A stretch of 64,000 bases of DNA from Polyangiaceae bacterium (lineage in GTDB: Bacteria > Myxococcota_A > Polyangia > Polyangiales > Polyangiaceae), in NCBI GenBank assembly GCA_019637295.1, contig JAHBVX010000001.1:409501-473500 (forward strand). Reading direction: 5' to 3'. Numbering within the stretch: position 1 is the first letter of the stretch; each line of letters starts with the position of its first letter. Under the pieces are notes generated by a model, which worked only from the letters and a program-made list of their open reading frames with translations, ran no database searches and had not been told where the DNA came from. Below are positions 8,827 through 17,485 of this stretch, piece by piece. The position numbers were made by a program, and so were the translations under genes.

Positions 8827-11714
8827 CGCGCGCAGGCCTTCTTGTTGCCCATCTGACACGCGCGATCCCGGAGCTGGCTGGCGTACGCGGGCTCCTTCGG
8901 ACCGCCGCGCCCCTTGGCGACCATCTCCGAGAGCGCGAAGCAGGCGCCATCGTCCCGGAGGTTACACGCCTTCTGGTACAGGAAGCGTGCTTCGCTCAGG
9001 TCGGGCTTCGTCCCCCGGCCCCGCTCGAACGCGATCGCCGCCTGGTAGCAGCCGCCGCGATCGCCGAAGGAGCACCCCTGCTCGTACAGGTCCAGCGCCC
9101 GCTCGGCGTCGCGCTTCACTCCACGCCCTTGCTCGTGCAGGACCCCCGCGCCCGTACAGCCCTCACCGGTCTTGCCCGCGCAAGCCCGGTCGTAGAGCTT
9201 GGCGGCCTCGGTGTAGTCCTTCTTCGGCACTCCGGTGCCCGTCTCGTAGGCCCGCGCGAGCGCCGCGCAGCTCGGGAAGTACCGAAGATTGCAGCCTTGG
9301 CGGTACAGCTCGTTGGCCTTCGCCGGGTCCTTCCCAGCACCGACTCCGTCGCCGTGCATCGTCGCGACGTGGTGACAAGCCGCCGCGACACCCGCCCTGC
9401 ACCCCTGGTCGTAGAGCGCCAGCGCGCGGAGCTCGTTCTTGGCCACGATGCCGCCGCGCAGATAGTGGCCCGCGAGCGTCACACACGACTGAGACCGGCC
9501 GGAGTCGCACGCGCGCTGGAACAGGCTGGCGGCTTGCGCCATCGACTGGCTGCCCAATCCGCCTCGAGCGTAGAGGCTCGCGAGATCCTCGCAGGCGAAG
9601 CTCTCGCCCGCGTCGCACGCGCGCTGGTAGTAGCTCGCCGCGAGCTGCGCATCCGCCGGCGTGCCCCGGCCGTGGTCGTACGCGAAGCCGAGGCTACTGC
9701 AGCCCCAGTTGTTGCCGAGCTCGCAGGCTCGCTTGTACCAGGTGAACGCGACCCCGTAATCACGTGGCACCCCGTTGGCGTCGTTGTACATGCCGGCGAG
9801 CTCGCTGCAGGCGAACCCGGAGCCCAGCTCACAGCCCTGCTTCAGGGTCGCCACGGCCTTCGGATACTCCCGGTCTCGCAAATGCAGCCGGCCGCGCCCG
9901 CCGCAGCCGTTCCCGTCATCCAGATTGCACGCTTCCTCGAACAGCTCGGCCGCGCGACGCCGATCGAGCGGCACGCCCACGCCCATCTCGTACAGCCGTG
10001 CGAGGTTGTTGCAGCCTCCGCCGCCGCCCAGCTTGCACGCTCTCTGGTACAGGCCGACGGCAAGGGTCACGTTCCTGGGCCAGGCCGGATCGCCCATCTC
10101 GTACAGGTAGCCGAGGCTCACGCAGGCGTCCGGATGGTGCCGCTGGGACTCGCAGCCGCTCTTGAACAGCTCAGTTGCCTTGCGCACGTCGCGGGGCACT
10201 CCGTCGGCGCTGCGGTACATCCAGCCCAGCCAGTAGCACGCCTGCCCCTGGCCCTTGGCGCAGTCCTCGGTCATGCCTTTGGTGGCGCGGGCAAACAGCT
10301 CCGCTGCAGCCGCCTTGTCCGCGGGGACGCCGTCACCTGCGGCGACGTGCCGAGCCAGGGTCTTACAGGCGATCCAGACGCCTCCATCGCACGCCTTGCG
10401 GAAGAGCGGAACCGCCCGCTCGGCGCTCTTGGTGACGCCGCGGCCTTCGCTGGTCAGCGACGCGAGGTTGTTGCAGCCCCATGGGTATCCGCCGTCACAC
10501 GCGCGTTTGTACAACTTCGCCGCCGCGTCGGGGTCGCGTCGAACTCCCCTGCCCTGGGCGTACTGTACGCCGAGGTTGTAGCAGCCCCGGGCGATCCCGG
10601 CGTCGCACGCCCCTTTGTGTAGTCGCACCGCCATCGGTGGGTTGCGATCCACCCCGTGGCCGCTGCCATACGCGACGCCTAGCCCGGTACACCCGAACTG
10701 CGAGCCGCCGTCACAGGCCTTGTCGTTGAGCTCGAACGCCTTCTTCACGTCGGCCGGCACTCCATCGCCGTCCTGGTACATCTTGGCCAGGATGGCGCAG
10801 CTCTCGGCGTTGCCCCGCTCGCACTGGGTGGTGCAGTTGGGTACGTCGCCCGCCCGGCAACGAAACGACGCCGCGCTGGCGGCTTTGGTGCACTTGCCTT
10901 CGCTCAGCACCAGCCCGTTCGGGCACGCGAGCTTGCCCGAGGCGAGGTCCTCGGCCTTGGCTTGGTCGAGCTTGGCGCCAAGGGCGAGGAGCTCCAGGCG
11001 GATGGGGGCGCCGCACTGGCTTGGCGGATTGGGCGAGTCCGGGGAGGCTCCGCCGCAGGCGGTCAACTCGCCCTCCTTGTTGCTCACTTGCTTGGAGCTC
11101 CGGCTCCCGGCGCTGCCCTCCGCCAGGCTGAACACCTTGGCCACCGTGGTGGCGGAGGCGTTGCTGCCGGTTGCCACCGCGAACGCACCGAGCGTCGCCG
11201 TGCGAACCAGGTGCGTGGCTCCCTGACACTCCCCCGCGAGCTCCTCCAGCTCGACCGTAGGCCGGCTCGCGGTCCGCTTGCCGACCATGACCATGGCTAC
11301 GTCGACGGTCGCTCCCTGCTGCAGCTCACCGCCGAGCTCGACGGCCCACAGGCCGCCGTTCAATGCCAGATTGGCCCTGAGCTCGTCTTGGGTCTTGAGC
11401 CGGATCACCTGCTCCTTCTTGGTCACCCCCACGTAGCTGTAGTCCCCAGCCACCGTGCAGCGGTCGAGCACCTTCAGCTTCTTGCAGTCGTAGGACACCA
11501 CCGCGAGGTTGTTGCGCATGGCGGCCTCGAGATCCGTGCGCAGTTCCGGGGTGAAGTCGACCACCAGCGGCGCCGCGTCCGAAGAGACGTTGAGGCACTC
11601 GCCCTGGGGGATGGCCTTCCCGATGCCCGTTCCTGGTACTTCCCGGGGAAGGCCCCCGGATCCGCAACCCAGCGCCGACGCCGCGATCAGCGCGCACAGT
11701 GAGAGAAGTCGCAT
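8823..11714 (-). CDS. large lipoprotein with 18 Cys-containing Sel1-like repeats
   Basis: A 963-residue protein with a lipoprotein signal (ALGC at residue 17). Residues about 30-290 form an unassigned N-terminal domain. From about residue 300 to the end I count 18 Sel1-like repeats of about 36 residues, almost every one with a C...AC pair (for example GCYNLGVQYAQGRGV). Cys-bearing Sel1 repeats are the pattern of the Helicobacter cysteine-rich proteins, in which each repeat holds one disulfide, and this fits an exported scaffold. Sel1 proteins generally mediate protein-protein contacts. No catalytic motif is seen. The C-terminus is convergent and overlapping with the TetR gene. Confidence 0.88.
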   Translation of the reverse strand: MRLLSLCALIAASALGCGSGGLPREVPGTGIGKAIPQGECLNVSSDAAPLVVDFTPELRTDLEAAMRNNLAVVSYDCKKLKVLDRCTVAGDYSYVGVTKKEQVIRLKTQDELRANLALNGGLWAVELGGELQQGATVDVAMVMVGKRTASRPTVELEELAGECQGATHLVRTATLGAFAVATGSNASATTVAKVFSLAEGSAGSRSSKQVSNKEGELTACGGASPDSPNPPSQCGAPIRLELLALGAKLDQAKAEDLASGKLACPNGLVLSEGKCTKAASAASFRCRAGDVPNCTTQCERGNAESCAILAKMYQDGDGVPADVKKAFELNDKACDGGSQFGCTGLGVAYGSGHGVDRNPPMAVRLHKGACDAGIARGCYNLGVQYAQGRGVRRDPDAAAKLYKRACDGGYPWGCNNLASLTSEGRGVTKSAERAVPLFRKACDGGVWIACKTLARHVAAGDGVPADKAAAAELFARATKGMTEDCAKGQGQACYWLGWMYRSADGVPRDVRKATELFKSGCESQRHHPDACVSLGYLYEMGDPAWPRNVTLAVGLYQRACKLGGGGGCNNLARLYEMGVGVPLDRRRAAELFEEACNLDDGNGCGGRGRLHLRDREYPKAVATLKQGCELGSGFACSELAGMYNDANGVPRDYGVAFTWYKRACELGNNWGCSSLGFAYDHGRGTPADAQLAASYYQRACDAGESFACEDLASLYARGGLGSQSMAQAASLFQRACDSGRSQSCVTLAGHYLRGGIVAKNELRALALYDQGCRAGVAAACHHVATMHGDGVGAGKDPAKANELYRQGCNLRYFPSCAALARAYETGTGVPKKDYTEAAKLYDRACAGKTGEGCTGAGVLHEQGRGVKRDAERALDLYEQGCSFGDRGGCYQAAIAFERGRGTKPDLSEARFLYQKACNLRDDGACFALSEMVAKGRGGPKEPAYASQLRDRACQMGNKKACAR

Positions 11715-11797
11715 GGTGCCAGAGTACCACTCTGCAGGCCGCGTTGGGGCAACTCTTTGCCATGGGCGCAGACTGCAGGAAGGACGGCTTGGCCGGA

Positions 11798-13036
11798 CTA
11801 GTTCTGGGCCCGGGAGCCCGTGTCCGCGCGCACCACGTAGAAGAAGTCCCGGAAGGCGCGCCGCCGGATGTACTCGTCGGCGGTGAACTCGAAGCCCTTC
11901 GCTAGTGGGACGGCCTGGCGCTCGGGTCCGGCGTCCCCGGGCTCGAACAGCACGAACTTCGGGTAGGACCAGTTGACGTCGAGCTGCGCCACGTCGACCG
12001 CGCCCGCGTGGCGCATGCCGCGGGCGAGGGCGCCGGCGGTCGTGTCGTTGCTGATGCCCATGTACAGGACCTGGCGATCGTCACTGAGTCCGACGGCCGA
12101 GCGTCGGATGACCGTCTCGCCGTCCAGCGTCGCGCCCCAGGCGCGGCTCGACGGGTCTTTGAGCCCGATGTGCATCTCGCCGCGCTCGTACATGCAGCCT
12201 GGTGCTTGCCGATACCAGCGCATCTTGGGCTCCTTGTCGGCGATCTTCGCCCAGGTGGCGACCTCGTAGCTGCCGTCCTCGTAGTGGGCGAAGGTGCAGG
12301 CCTTCTCGCGCGGTTTGACCAGCATGACGCCGTCCACCTTCATGCCGTAGTAGCCGTGCTCGGTCATGAAGCCGCCGTTGAAGGCGGCGAGCAGCTCCTC
12401 GTGATGCTCCGGGGCGACGGTTGCGCGTCGCTGGTACTGCTGCGCGTCCTTCTCGAAAGTCTTGGGCTCGCGATAGCCAGCGACGGCATGGACTTGCGTC
12501 CGACGCAGATCGATGGCCACCACGAACAGCTCCGCCCAGGAGCGATTCTTGTCCGGGTGCAGCAGGGTCTTGAACATGTAGGGAGCCTCGTCCGGCCGGC
12601 GCGGATCGACGATGCGCACCCACTGCCCGTCGCCCGGGGCCGACCACTCCTTGTGCACGGGGCCAACATCCGCTGGGCGAAACGGGGGCATGACGGCGCC
12701 GGCGTCTCCTCCATCGCCCGCGTCCGCCGCTGTCGGCTCCGGCGGCGCCTCGGAGGGGACGTCCCAGTAGGCCTTCGGCTTCTCGTCCTTGCGCCACCAG
12801 CGGTTGAAGCGATCCTGAACCCCGTAGGCGACGTCCTGGAGCTTGGCGACGTTGTCCGTGCCGATCACGCTACGGAGGGTGTTGGACAGCAGCGGCCCGA
12901 GCCACTCGACCCGGTGGACGAGGATCCAGAGCACGAGCAGGCTGGTCGGCAGACCGATGGCTCCGCCCAGGAGCCACTTCTTCAAGCGGGAACGCTTGGG
13001 CTTCGGCGGGGTCGACTTGCTCTTCGGCTCCGACAT
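11798..13036 (-). CDS. membrane-anchored phosphodiester-glycosidase-like protein
   Basis: A 412-residue protein with a Lys/Arg/Pro-rich N-terminus, one membrane segment (about residues 24-43) and an acidic Ala/Gly/Asp linker. The C-terminal 250 residues resemble the NAGPA/phosphodiester glycosidase fold (AFNGGFMTEHGYYGMKVDG, then a Gly-rich core), known from the enzyme that removes GlcNAc from phosphodiesters and from bacterial exopolysaccharide proteins. The enzyme domain would face the periplasm. I infer a role in cell-surface glycan or phosphodiester metabolism; the exact substrate is unknown. The gene is divergent from the BamA-type gene with a 105-bp gap. Confidence 0.65.
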   Translation of the reverse strand: MSEPKSKSTPPKPKRSRLKKWLLGGAIGLPTSLLVLWILVHRVEWLGPLLSNTLRSVIGTDNVAKLQDVAYGVQDRFNRWWRKDEKPKAYWDVPSEAPPEPTAADAGDGGDAGAVMPPFRPADVGPVHKEWSAPGDGQWVRIVDPRRPDEAPYMFKTLLHPDKNRSWAELFVVAIDLRRTQVHAVAGYREPKTFEKDAQQYQRRATVAPEHHEELLAAFNGGFMTEHGYYGMKVDGVMLVKPREKACTFAHYEDGSYEVATWAKIADKEPKMRWYRQAPGCMYERGEMHIGLKDPSSRAWGATLDGETVIRRSAVGLSDDRQVLYMGISNDTTAGALARGMRHAGAVDVAQLDVNWSYPKFVLFEPGDAGPERQAVPLAKGFEFTADEYIRRRAFRDFFYVVRADTGSRAQN

Positions 13037-13141
13037 CGGGCCGAAAGCCTAGCCGCTGGCGGGCGGCTGAGCCCATTTCTTGGCGCAGGCCGCAGGCTGT
13101 TCGCTGGGTGGCGCGGCAGCACCCGGGTTAAAAGGCAGACC

Positions 13142-16100
13142 ATGCGCGCGCACGCCCGGCGGCAGCAGTCCAGCGGGTCGCCCGGCCTTCGGGCTCTCGG
13201 GGCGCTGTTGCTCGGGCTCGGCTTGGTGCTGGCCGCGCCACCCGCGGCGGCCCAGCAGGACGCGGACGAGCCGGCGAGCGAGCAGACCCCTCGCCTGCGG
13301 CCACCCACCCCCCTCGGTCCGCTGGCGGGACGGACCATCACGCGCATCGACGTGGTGACCCTCGGGGGACGCTGGCCAGCCGCGCAGCAGCTGCGCCGGG
13401 CTCGTGTGGGTGAGAGCGTGAGCGCGGAGGTGGCGCGGCGTGCAATGCGCGAGCTGCTCGACAGCGGTCGCTTCGCCACCGCGGAGGCGCGCTTCGAAGC
13501 CGATGGTGAAGGAGCACGGCTCGTGGTCGAGGTGCTGCCCCGCCGGCTGATCGCGACGCTACGCGTCAGCGGCTCGCCCCTCGAGCTGGGCGAGGTGTTG
13601 CGTGCGGGTGAGCTGAGGGAGCAAGGCGAGGTGACCGTGCCGCGCCTGGCGGAGATCCGGCAACGCATCCGCGCGCTGCATCAGCGACGGGGCTTCCCCA
13701 GTGCCAAGGTGGAGGTCACCGCGAGTGACACGGACGACCCCCTGCTGGTCGTGCTGTACGTGGAGATCGTCACCGGGGCTCCTCGCCGGATCGCGGCCCG
13801 GAGGTTCGCCGTGTGGCCCAGCACGACCGTGCCCGGGATCCGCGAGTCGGTCGAGCGCTACCCGGTGGTGGATGGGGACCGACTGGATCTCGATGCGCTG
13901 CACGGCGCCGACGAGGTGCTCACCGCCGAGCTTCGAGAGCGCGGCTTCTCGCGCGCGCACGTCAGCCATCGCGTTCGAGACTCGGCTACCGGGCCTCTGG
14001 TGGAGGTCTTGGTGCGAGCCGGACCGCGGATCCGCCTGGTGTTCGAGGGCAACCGCCGCTTCGACGCCTCGCAGCTCGAGGACGCCCTCAGCGTGGGCGC
14101 GACGGACGATCGCTCGCCGTCGACCCTCGCCGCCAAGCTCGAGGAATACTACCGGCAGCGTGGGCTCCTCGACGTGGAGGTCGGGTTTCACGAGCGTGGC
14201 AAGCCGACGGACGCCTACCAGGACCTGGTGTTTCGGATCCGCGAGCGAAATCCCGTGCGCGTGGTCACGCGCAGCTTCGCGTGTCTCAGCGGTCCACGCT
14301 CCGCCGCTGGCGCGGGGGAGGAGCTCGATCGCTTCCTGACGGAGGAGCTGCCCGGACCGGGTGTGCTCAGGTCGGTCGACCCGCGGGTAGTGGACACCAC
14401 CTTCGGGCCTCGGCAGACCACGGGCTCGCGGGTCGCGCCGTTCGAGCCCAGCCCGGCGTCCACTTTCGATCCAGCGACCTATGAGCGCGCCGTCAAACAC
14501 CTGCAGGACCTCTATCGCTCCGAGGGCTACCTGTCCGCGCAGGTGGGTCCCGTCGAGCTCTTGCGTCGGCGCTGCGATCCGCGCTCCCAACCGAGCGAGT
14601 GCATCCCCATCGGTCCGCGGCGGACGCCGAGGACCCCGTGTCGCTACGACGAGGTGGGCGTGCCGCTGCCCGAGCCCGCGGTCGACGCCCGCCTGGTGTG
14701 TCGGGCGGACACCGCCTCGGGGCTGCGCTGCGAACCGGACGCGGTACTGCACATCCCCGTCAAGCTCGGGCCTCTGACGACGCTCTATGATCTGGCCTTC
14801 GACGGCAACAAGGTGTTCGTCGAGAGCGCGCTGGAGGCGGCCGCGGAGCTTCAGCTGGGCAAGCCCGCATCTCAGATTGAGCTGGACAAGGCGCGCCGGC
14901 GTGTCCTGGACGCCTACGCGGAAGAGGGCTTCGCCTTCGCCGACGTCGAGGCGGAGCTGGAGCTCTCCCCGGATCGCACGCGCGCGCGTGCGCGCTTCGT
15001 GATCAGCGAGCGGCAGCGAGTCATCGTGTCAGGGATCGTCGTCCGAGGCGCGCAGCGCACGAACGAGAGTCTAATCCGCAGCCGGGTAGCGCTGAAGACG
15101 GGTCAACCCTATCGCCGGAGTTGGGTGCGGGCCACCGAGGAGCGCCTCGCCACGCTGGGGGTGTTCTCGGCCATCACCGTCGGGTTCGAGGATCCGTACG
15201 TCCCCGCGCGTGAGAAGGTGGTCGTCATTACCCTCAGCGAGCGCAAGCCGCAGTACCTCGACGTGCGTCCCGGCTTCTCCAGCGGCGAGGGCTTTCGGAT
15301 CACGTTCGAGTATGGCCACCGAAACCTCGGAGGCGAGGCGATCCAGCTGACACTGCGATCCCAGCTCGGCTATCTGCCCACCGGGCTCATCCTCGAAGAG
15401 GACGTGCGCAACAAGTACGACGAGCTCGACGTGGGCCAACGCATCGAGCGGCGCAACAGCGCGACGGTCGAGTTCCCGGACGTCGGTCTCGGTCCGCTGT
15501 TTCGCTTCAGCGTCGAGGGCATCGACGTGCGCGACAACGCGCGTGACTACGGCATCACCAAGGACGCCGGCATCACCACGCTGATCTTTCGGCCGTCGCG
15601 GCGCTTCTCCGCCACGCTGGGCGCTTCCCTCGAGCTGAACCGGGCGGAGATCTTCGGCAGCACGCAGAAGGGCGCGCTCGAGGAGTATGTGCGCAACAAC
15701 CCGCGGCTGCGCAACTCGTTCCGTGTGCCAGAAGGTACGACGGTCGCGGTCGCGCAGCGCATCGGCGTCACCTGGGATCGGCGCGACAATCCTCTGGGTG
15801 CCGCGAGCGGAACGCTCATCAGCGCGAGCGTCGAGCACGTGCGCGCCACGCCCGTCGGTGAGGACGAACAGTCCGCCGGAGACACGAGCGTGTTCGCGGC
15901 CACCACCAGTCAGTTCTTGCGTTCGACCAGCCGGGTCGCCGGCTACGTACGGCTCAGCGATCGAGGCCTTGCCTTGGCGGCGAGCTTCCGCTGGGGGCTC
16001 AATACCCAGCTCATCAGCGGGTCTCGCACCTACCCGGATCGCCTCTTCTTCCTCGGTGGCGTCGACAGCCTGCGTGGCTTCCTGCAGGACTCGCTGGTGC

Positions 16101-16465
16101 CCCAAGACATCGCGGACGAGCTGCTCAAGCCGGGCTCCGAGCTCTCGCTGCGCGAGGTGGTGATTCGTGGCGGCGATGTGTTCGTCAATCCGCGCCTCGA
16201 GCTGCGCGTGCCCTTGAGCGGTGACGTGCAGACCGCGCTGTTCTTCGACTCGGGCAACCTGTGGACGCGCCCGGAGTTGATCGAACCCCTGCGGCTTCGC
16301 CACGCCATCGGCAGCGGCCTCCGCATCGGCACCCCTGTCGGCCCACTCGCGTTCGACTACGGCTTCAACGTCGATCGCATCCTCGACGAAGTCGATCCGA
16401 CCCGACAGAATCAGCGCTTCTGGGAAGACATCGGTGCCTTCCACTTCAGCATCGGATTGTTCTGA
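13142..16465 (+). CDS. Omp85-superfamily outer-membrane protein (BamA/TamA type) with POTRA domains
   Basis: A 1107-residue protein with a signal peptide ending at AAAQQ (about residue 39). It carries a series of POTRA domains in the periplasmic half and a C-terminal 16-strand-type barrel of about 400 residues. The conserved loop-6 motif appears as LRGF near 975, and the last strands read GTPVGPLAFDYGF and end in Phe, the usual barrel signature. It is longer than E. coli BamA (810) because of extra POTRA material, including a Cys-rich insertion near residues 477-545 with five Cys. It should insert or export outer-membrane proteins. The start was chosen at the ATG giving the signal peptide; the open frame runs much further upstream but overlaps the divergent gene. 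Confidence 0.88.
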   Translation: MRAHARRQQSSGSPGLRALGALLLGLGLVLAAPPAAAQQDADEPASEQTPRLRPPTPLGPLAGRTITRIDVVTLGGRWPAAQQLRRARVGESVSAEVARRAMRELLDSGRFATAEARFEADGEGARLVVEVLPRRLIATLRVSGSPLELGEVLRAGELREQGEVTVPRLAEIRQRIRALHQRRGFPSAKVEVTASDTDDPLLVVLYVEIVTGAPRRIAARRFAVWPSTTVPGIRESVERYPVVDGDRLDLDALHGADEVLTAELRERGFSRAHVSHRVRDSATGPLVEVLVRAGPRIRLVFEGNRRFDASQLEDALSVGATDDRSPSTLAAKLEEYYRQRGLLDVEVGFHERGKPTDAYQDLVFRIRERNPVRVVTRSFACLSGPRSAAGAGEELDRFLTEELPGPGVLRSVDPRVVDTTFGPRQTTGSRVAPFEPSPASTFDPATYERAVKHLQDLYRSEGYLSAQVGPVELLRRRCDPRSQPSECIPIGPRRTPRTPCRYDEVGVPLPEPAVDARLVCRADTASGLRCEPDAVLHIPVKLGPLTTLYDLAFDGNKVFVESALEAAAELQLGKPASQIELDKARRRVLDAYAEEGFAFADVEAELELSPDRTRARARFVISERQRVIVSGIVVRGAQRTNESLIRSRVALKTGQPYRRSWVRATEERLATLGVFSAITVGFEDPYVPAREKVVVITLSERKPQYLDVRPGFSSGEGFRITFEYGHRNLGGEAIQLTLRSQLGYLPTGLILEEDVRNKYDELDVGQRIERRNSATVEFPDVGLGPLFRFSVEGIDVRDNARDYGITKDAGITTLIFRPSRRFSATLGASLELNRAEIFGSTQKGALEEYVRNNPRLRNSFRVPEGTTVAVAQRIGVTWDRRDNPLGAASGTLISASVEHVRATPVGEDEQSAGDTSVFAATTSQFLRSTSRVAGYVRLSDRGLALAASFRWGLNTQLISGSRTYPDRLFFLGGVDSLRGFLQDSLVPQDIADELLKPGSELSLREVVIRGGDVFVNPRLELRVPLSGDVQTALFFDSGNLWTRPELIEPLRLRHAIGSGLRIGTPVGPLAFDYGFNVDRILDEVDPTRQNQRFWEDIGAFHFSIGLF

Positions 16466-16616
16466 GCGACGCGATTTCGATTTGACAGGTCTCGTCCGTG
16501 CGCGTATCTCTCCGCTTCGTCATGAATGCACGGCATTACTCCTTCGCCCTCACTTGCGCCAAGCGCGCAGGCGGAGGCGCGCTCTAGGGCGACTCTGGTC
16601 TCGTACGCGAGGCAAG

Positions 16617-16644
16617 AGCCGTCCGCAGCCCGGGCGGCTTTTTT
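16617..16644 (+). terminator. intrinsic terminator after the BamA-type gene
   Basis: An 8-bp stem (AGCCGTCC with GGGCGGCT, one G-T pair), 7-base loop, then TTTTTT (16639-16644). It isolates the Ro60-type locus from the Omp85 gene. Confidence 0.8.
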
Positions 16645-16674
16645 CGTTTGTGCTGCAACAGGGCCAAGAAACCG

Positions 16675-16736
16675 CGAGAAGACGGCGGTTCTCGGCCTGA
16701 CACGAGGCTCGAAAATAACTTGGAACGAACCCCGCA
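16675..16736 (+). promoter_or_regulatory. candidate sigma-54 promoter with upstream dyad
   Basis: TTGGAACG-N4-CCGCA (16720-16736) has GG and GC exactly 10 bases apart, as in the -24/-12 consensus, and follows an A-rich stretch (AAAATAA) that stands out in this GC-rich DNA. A perfect dyad CGAGAA-N8-TTCTCG (16675-16694) lies upstream and could be an activator site. Transcription would begin near 16747 and run toward the RNAs and the Ro60-type gene. Known bacterial RNA-repair operons with Ro60 homologs use sigma-54 and the activator RtcR; no rtcR is in this window. Confidence 0.5.
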
Positions 16737-16746
16737 ACTGGGACGT

Positions 16747-17306
16747 CAGAGTCAACCGGACCACACGATGAAGGACCTCCACTCAATCACCCACGCCCCC
16801 TGGCGGTTCGCTGGCGCGAATCGTCCCGGTGCAGGGGAGACCGCAGGCGGCTCGTAGGACGCGAGCGAATTGCTTCCGCGCGAAGCCGCCCCAGGTCCTC
16901 ACCTCGGGCGGCTTCTCTGCATTTGGGGGCGCGTGATCGCGCCCGGGCGCGACACCGGCGCCGCTTCACGACCCCGCGACGCCCGAGCGAACGACGCGAG
17001 GCCAGGGGGAGACACGACCGAAAGGAAGAAGCAGCTGATGAATCGAAAGACCACCAACCACAAGTTGGGTCTGTGAGCCATGAAGGACTCTGGCGCACGG
17101 ACCACCCACGACGCGCGTGATCGCTGCGCGCGCGTCGGCAAGGCGATCTACGGGTCGCGGGGCGGCGGGATGCCGTCGCCCCTTCTGATTTCGACGAGCT
17201 CGCTCGTCGATGGCCACATCGGCCGCGGCGCAACTGCGCCAGGATGTTTGAAAAGCGATGTGACGAGGGACTGGGCATGCCTGCGCGGCGTAGCCCCGTC
17301 CTCACT
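16747..17306 (+). other. structured non-coding leader with a run of strong hairpins
   Basis: No convincing gene fills this stretch. It holds hairpins at 16882-16915 (10-bp perfect outer stem plus a 4-bp inner stem), 17109-17137 (9 bp), 17159-17182 (10 bp, loop GATG, followed by TTCTGATTT), 17191-17210 (8 bp), 17227-17240 (6 bp) and 17268-17301 (two 4-bp blocks). A 12-codon frame (17038-17076, MNRKTTNHKLGL) with AAGGAAG upstream could be a leader peptide, but this is weak. The density of stems suggests a structured RNA or attenuating leader ahead of the tRNA-like elements. Confidence 0.45.
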
Positions 17307-17381
17307 CTCCCTGTCCTGCCGGATTCCGCAGGCATCGGCTTACGAAGCCGGTTGAGCTTGGTTCGACTCCAAGCAGGGAGG
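17307..17381 (+). ncRNA. tRNA-Arg(ACG)-like cloverleaf
   Basis: A full cloverleaf can be drawn. Acceptor stem CTCCCTG/CAGGGAG is a perfect 7 bp; D-stem CTGC/GCAG has an 8-base loop; anticodon stem TCGGC/GCCGG has loop TTACGAA (anticodon ACG, Arg); variable loop is 5 bases; T-stem CTTGG/CCAAG has loop TTCGACT. No CCA is encoded (GCT follows). The D-arm is aberrant: base 10 is C, A14 is replaced by C, and the loop is short. It is therefore either a diverged tRNA gene or a tRNA mimic belonging to the Ro60-type locus. Its position 380 bases before that gene favours the second. Confidence 0.7.
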
Positions 17382-17485
17382 CTAGACGCGCAGCCGCCCG
17401 GCCGCGGAGGTCCTACACGCGACAATCTTCAGGGATTCGCTCGAAAGGGCCGACGACCTCTGCACTCGGGCGGCGCGCCGCAGTC
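17382..17485 (+). other. linker with hairpin and a motif shared with the next RNA
   Basis: GAGGTC (17407-17412) pairs with GACCTC (17455-17460), closing a 42-base loop. The 12-mer GGTCCTACACGC (17409-17420) recurs as GGCCCTACACGC (17507-17518), and CACTCGGGC (17463-17471) recurs at 17617-17625. The shared words suggest a decayed or alternative copy of part of the downstream RNA. Confidence 0.35.

Noticed and set aside
16768-16857. Short frame starting MKDLHSITHAPW in the leader
   Set aside because: No ribosome site and no sign of coding; lies in the structured region.
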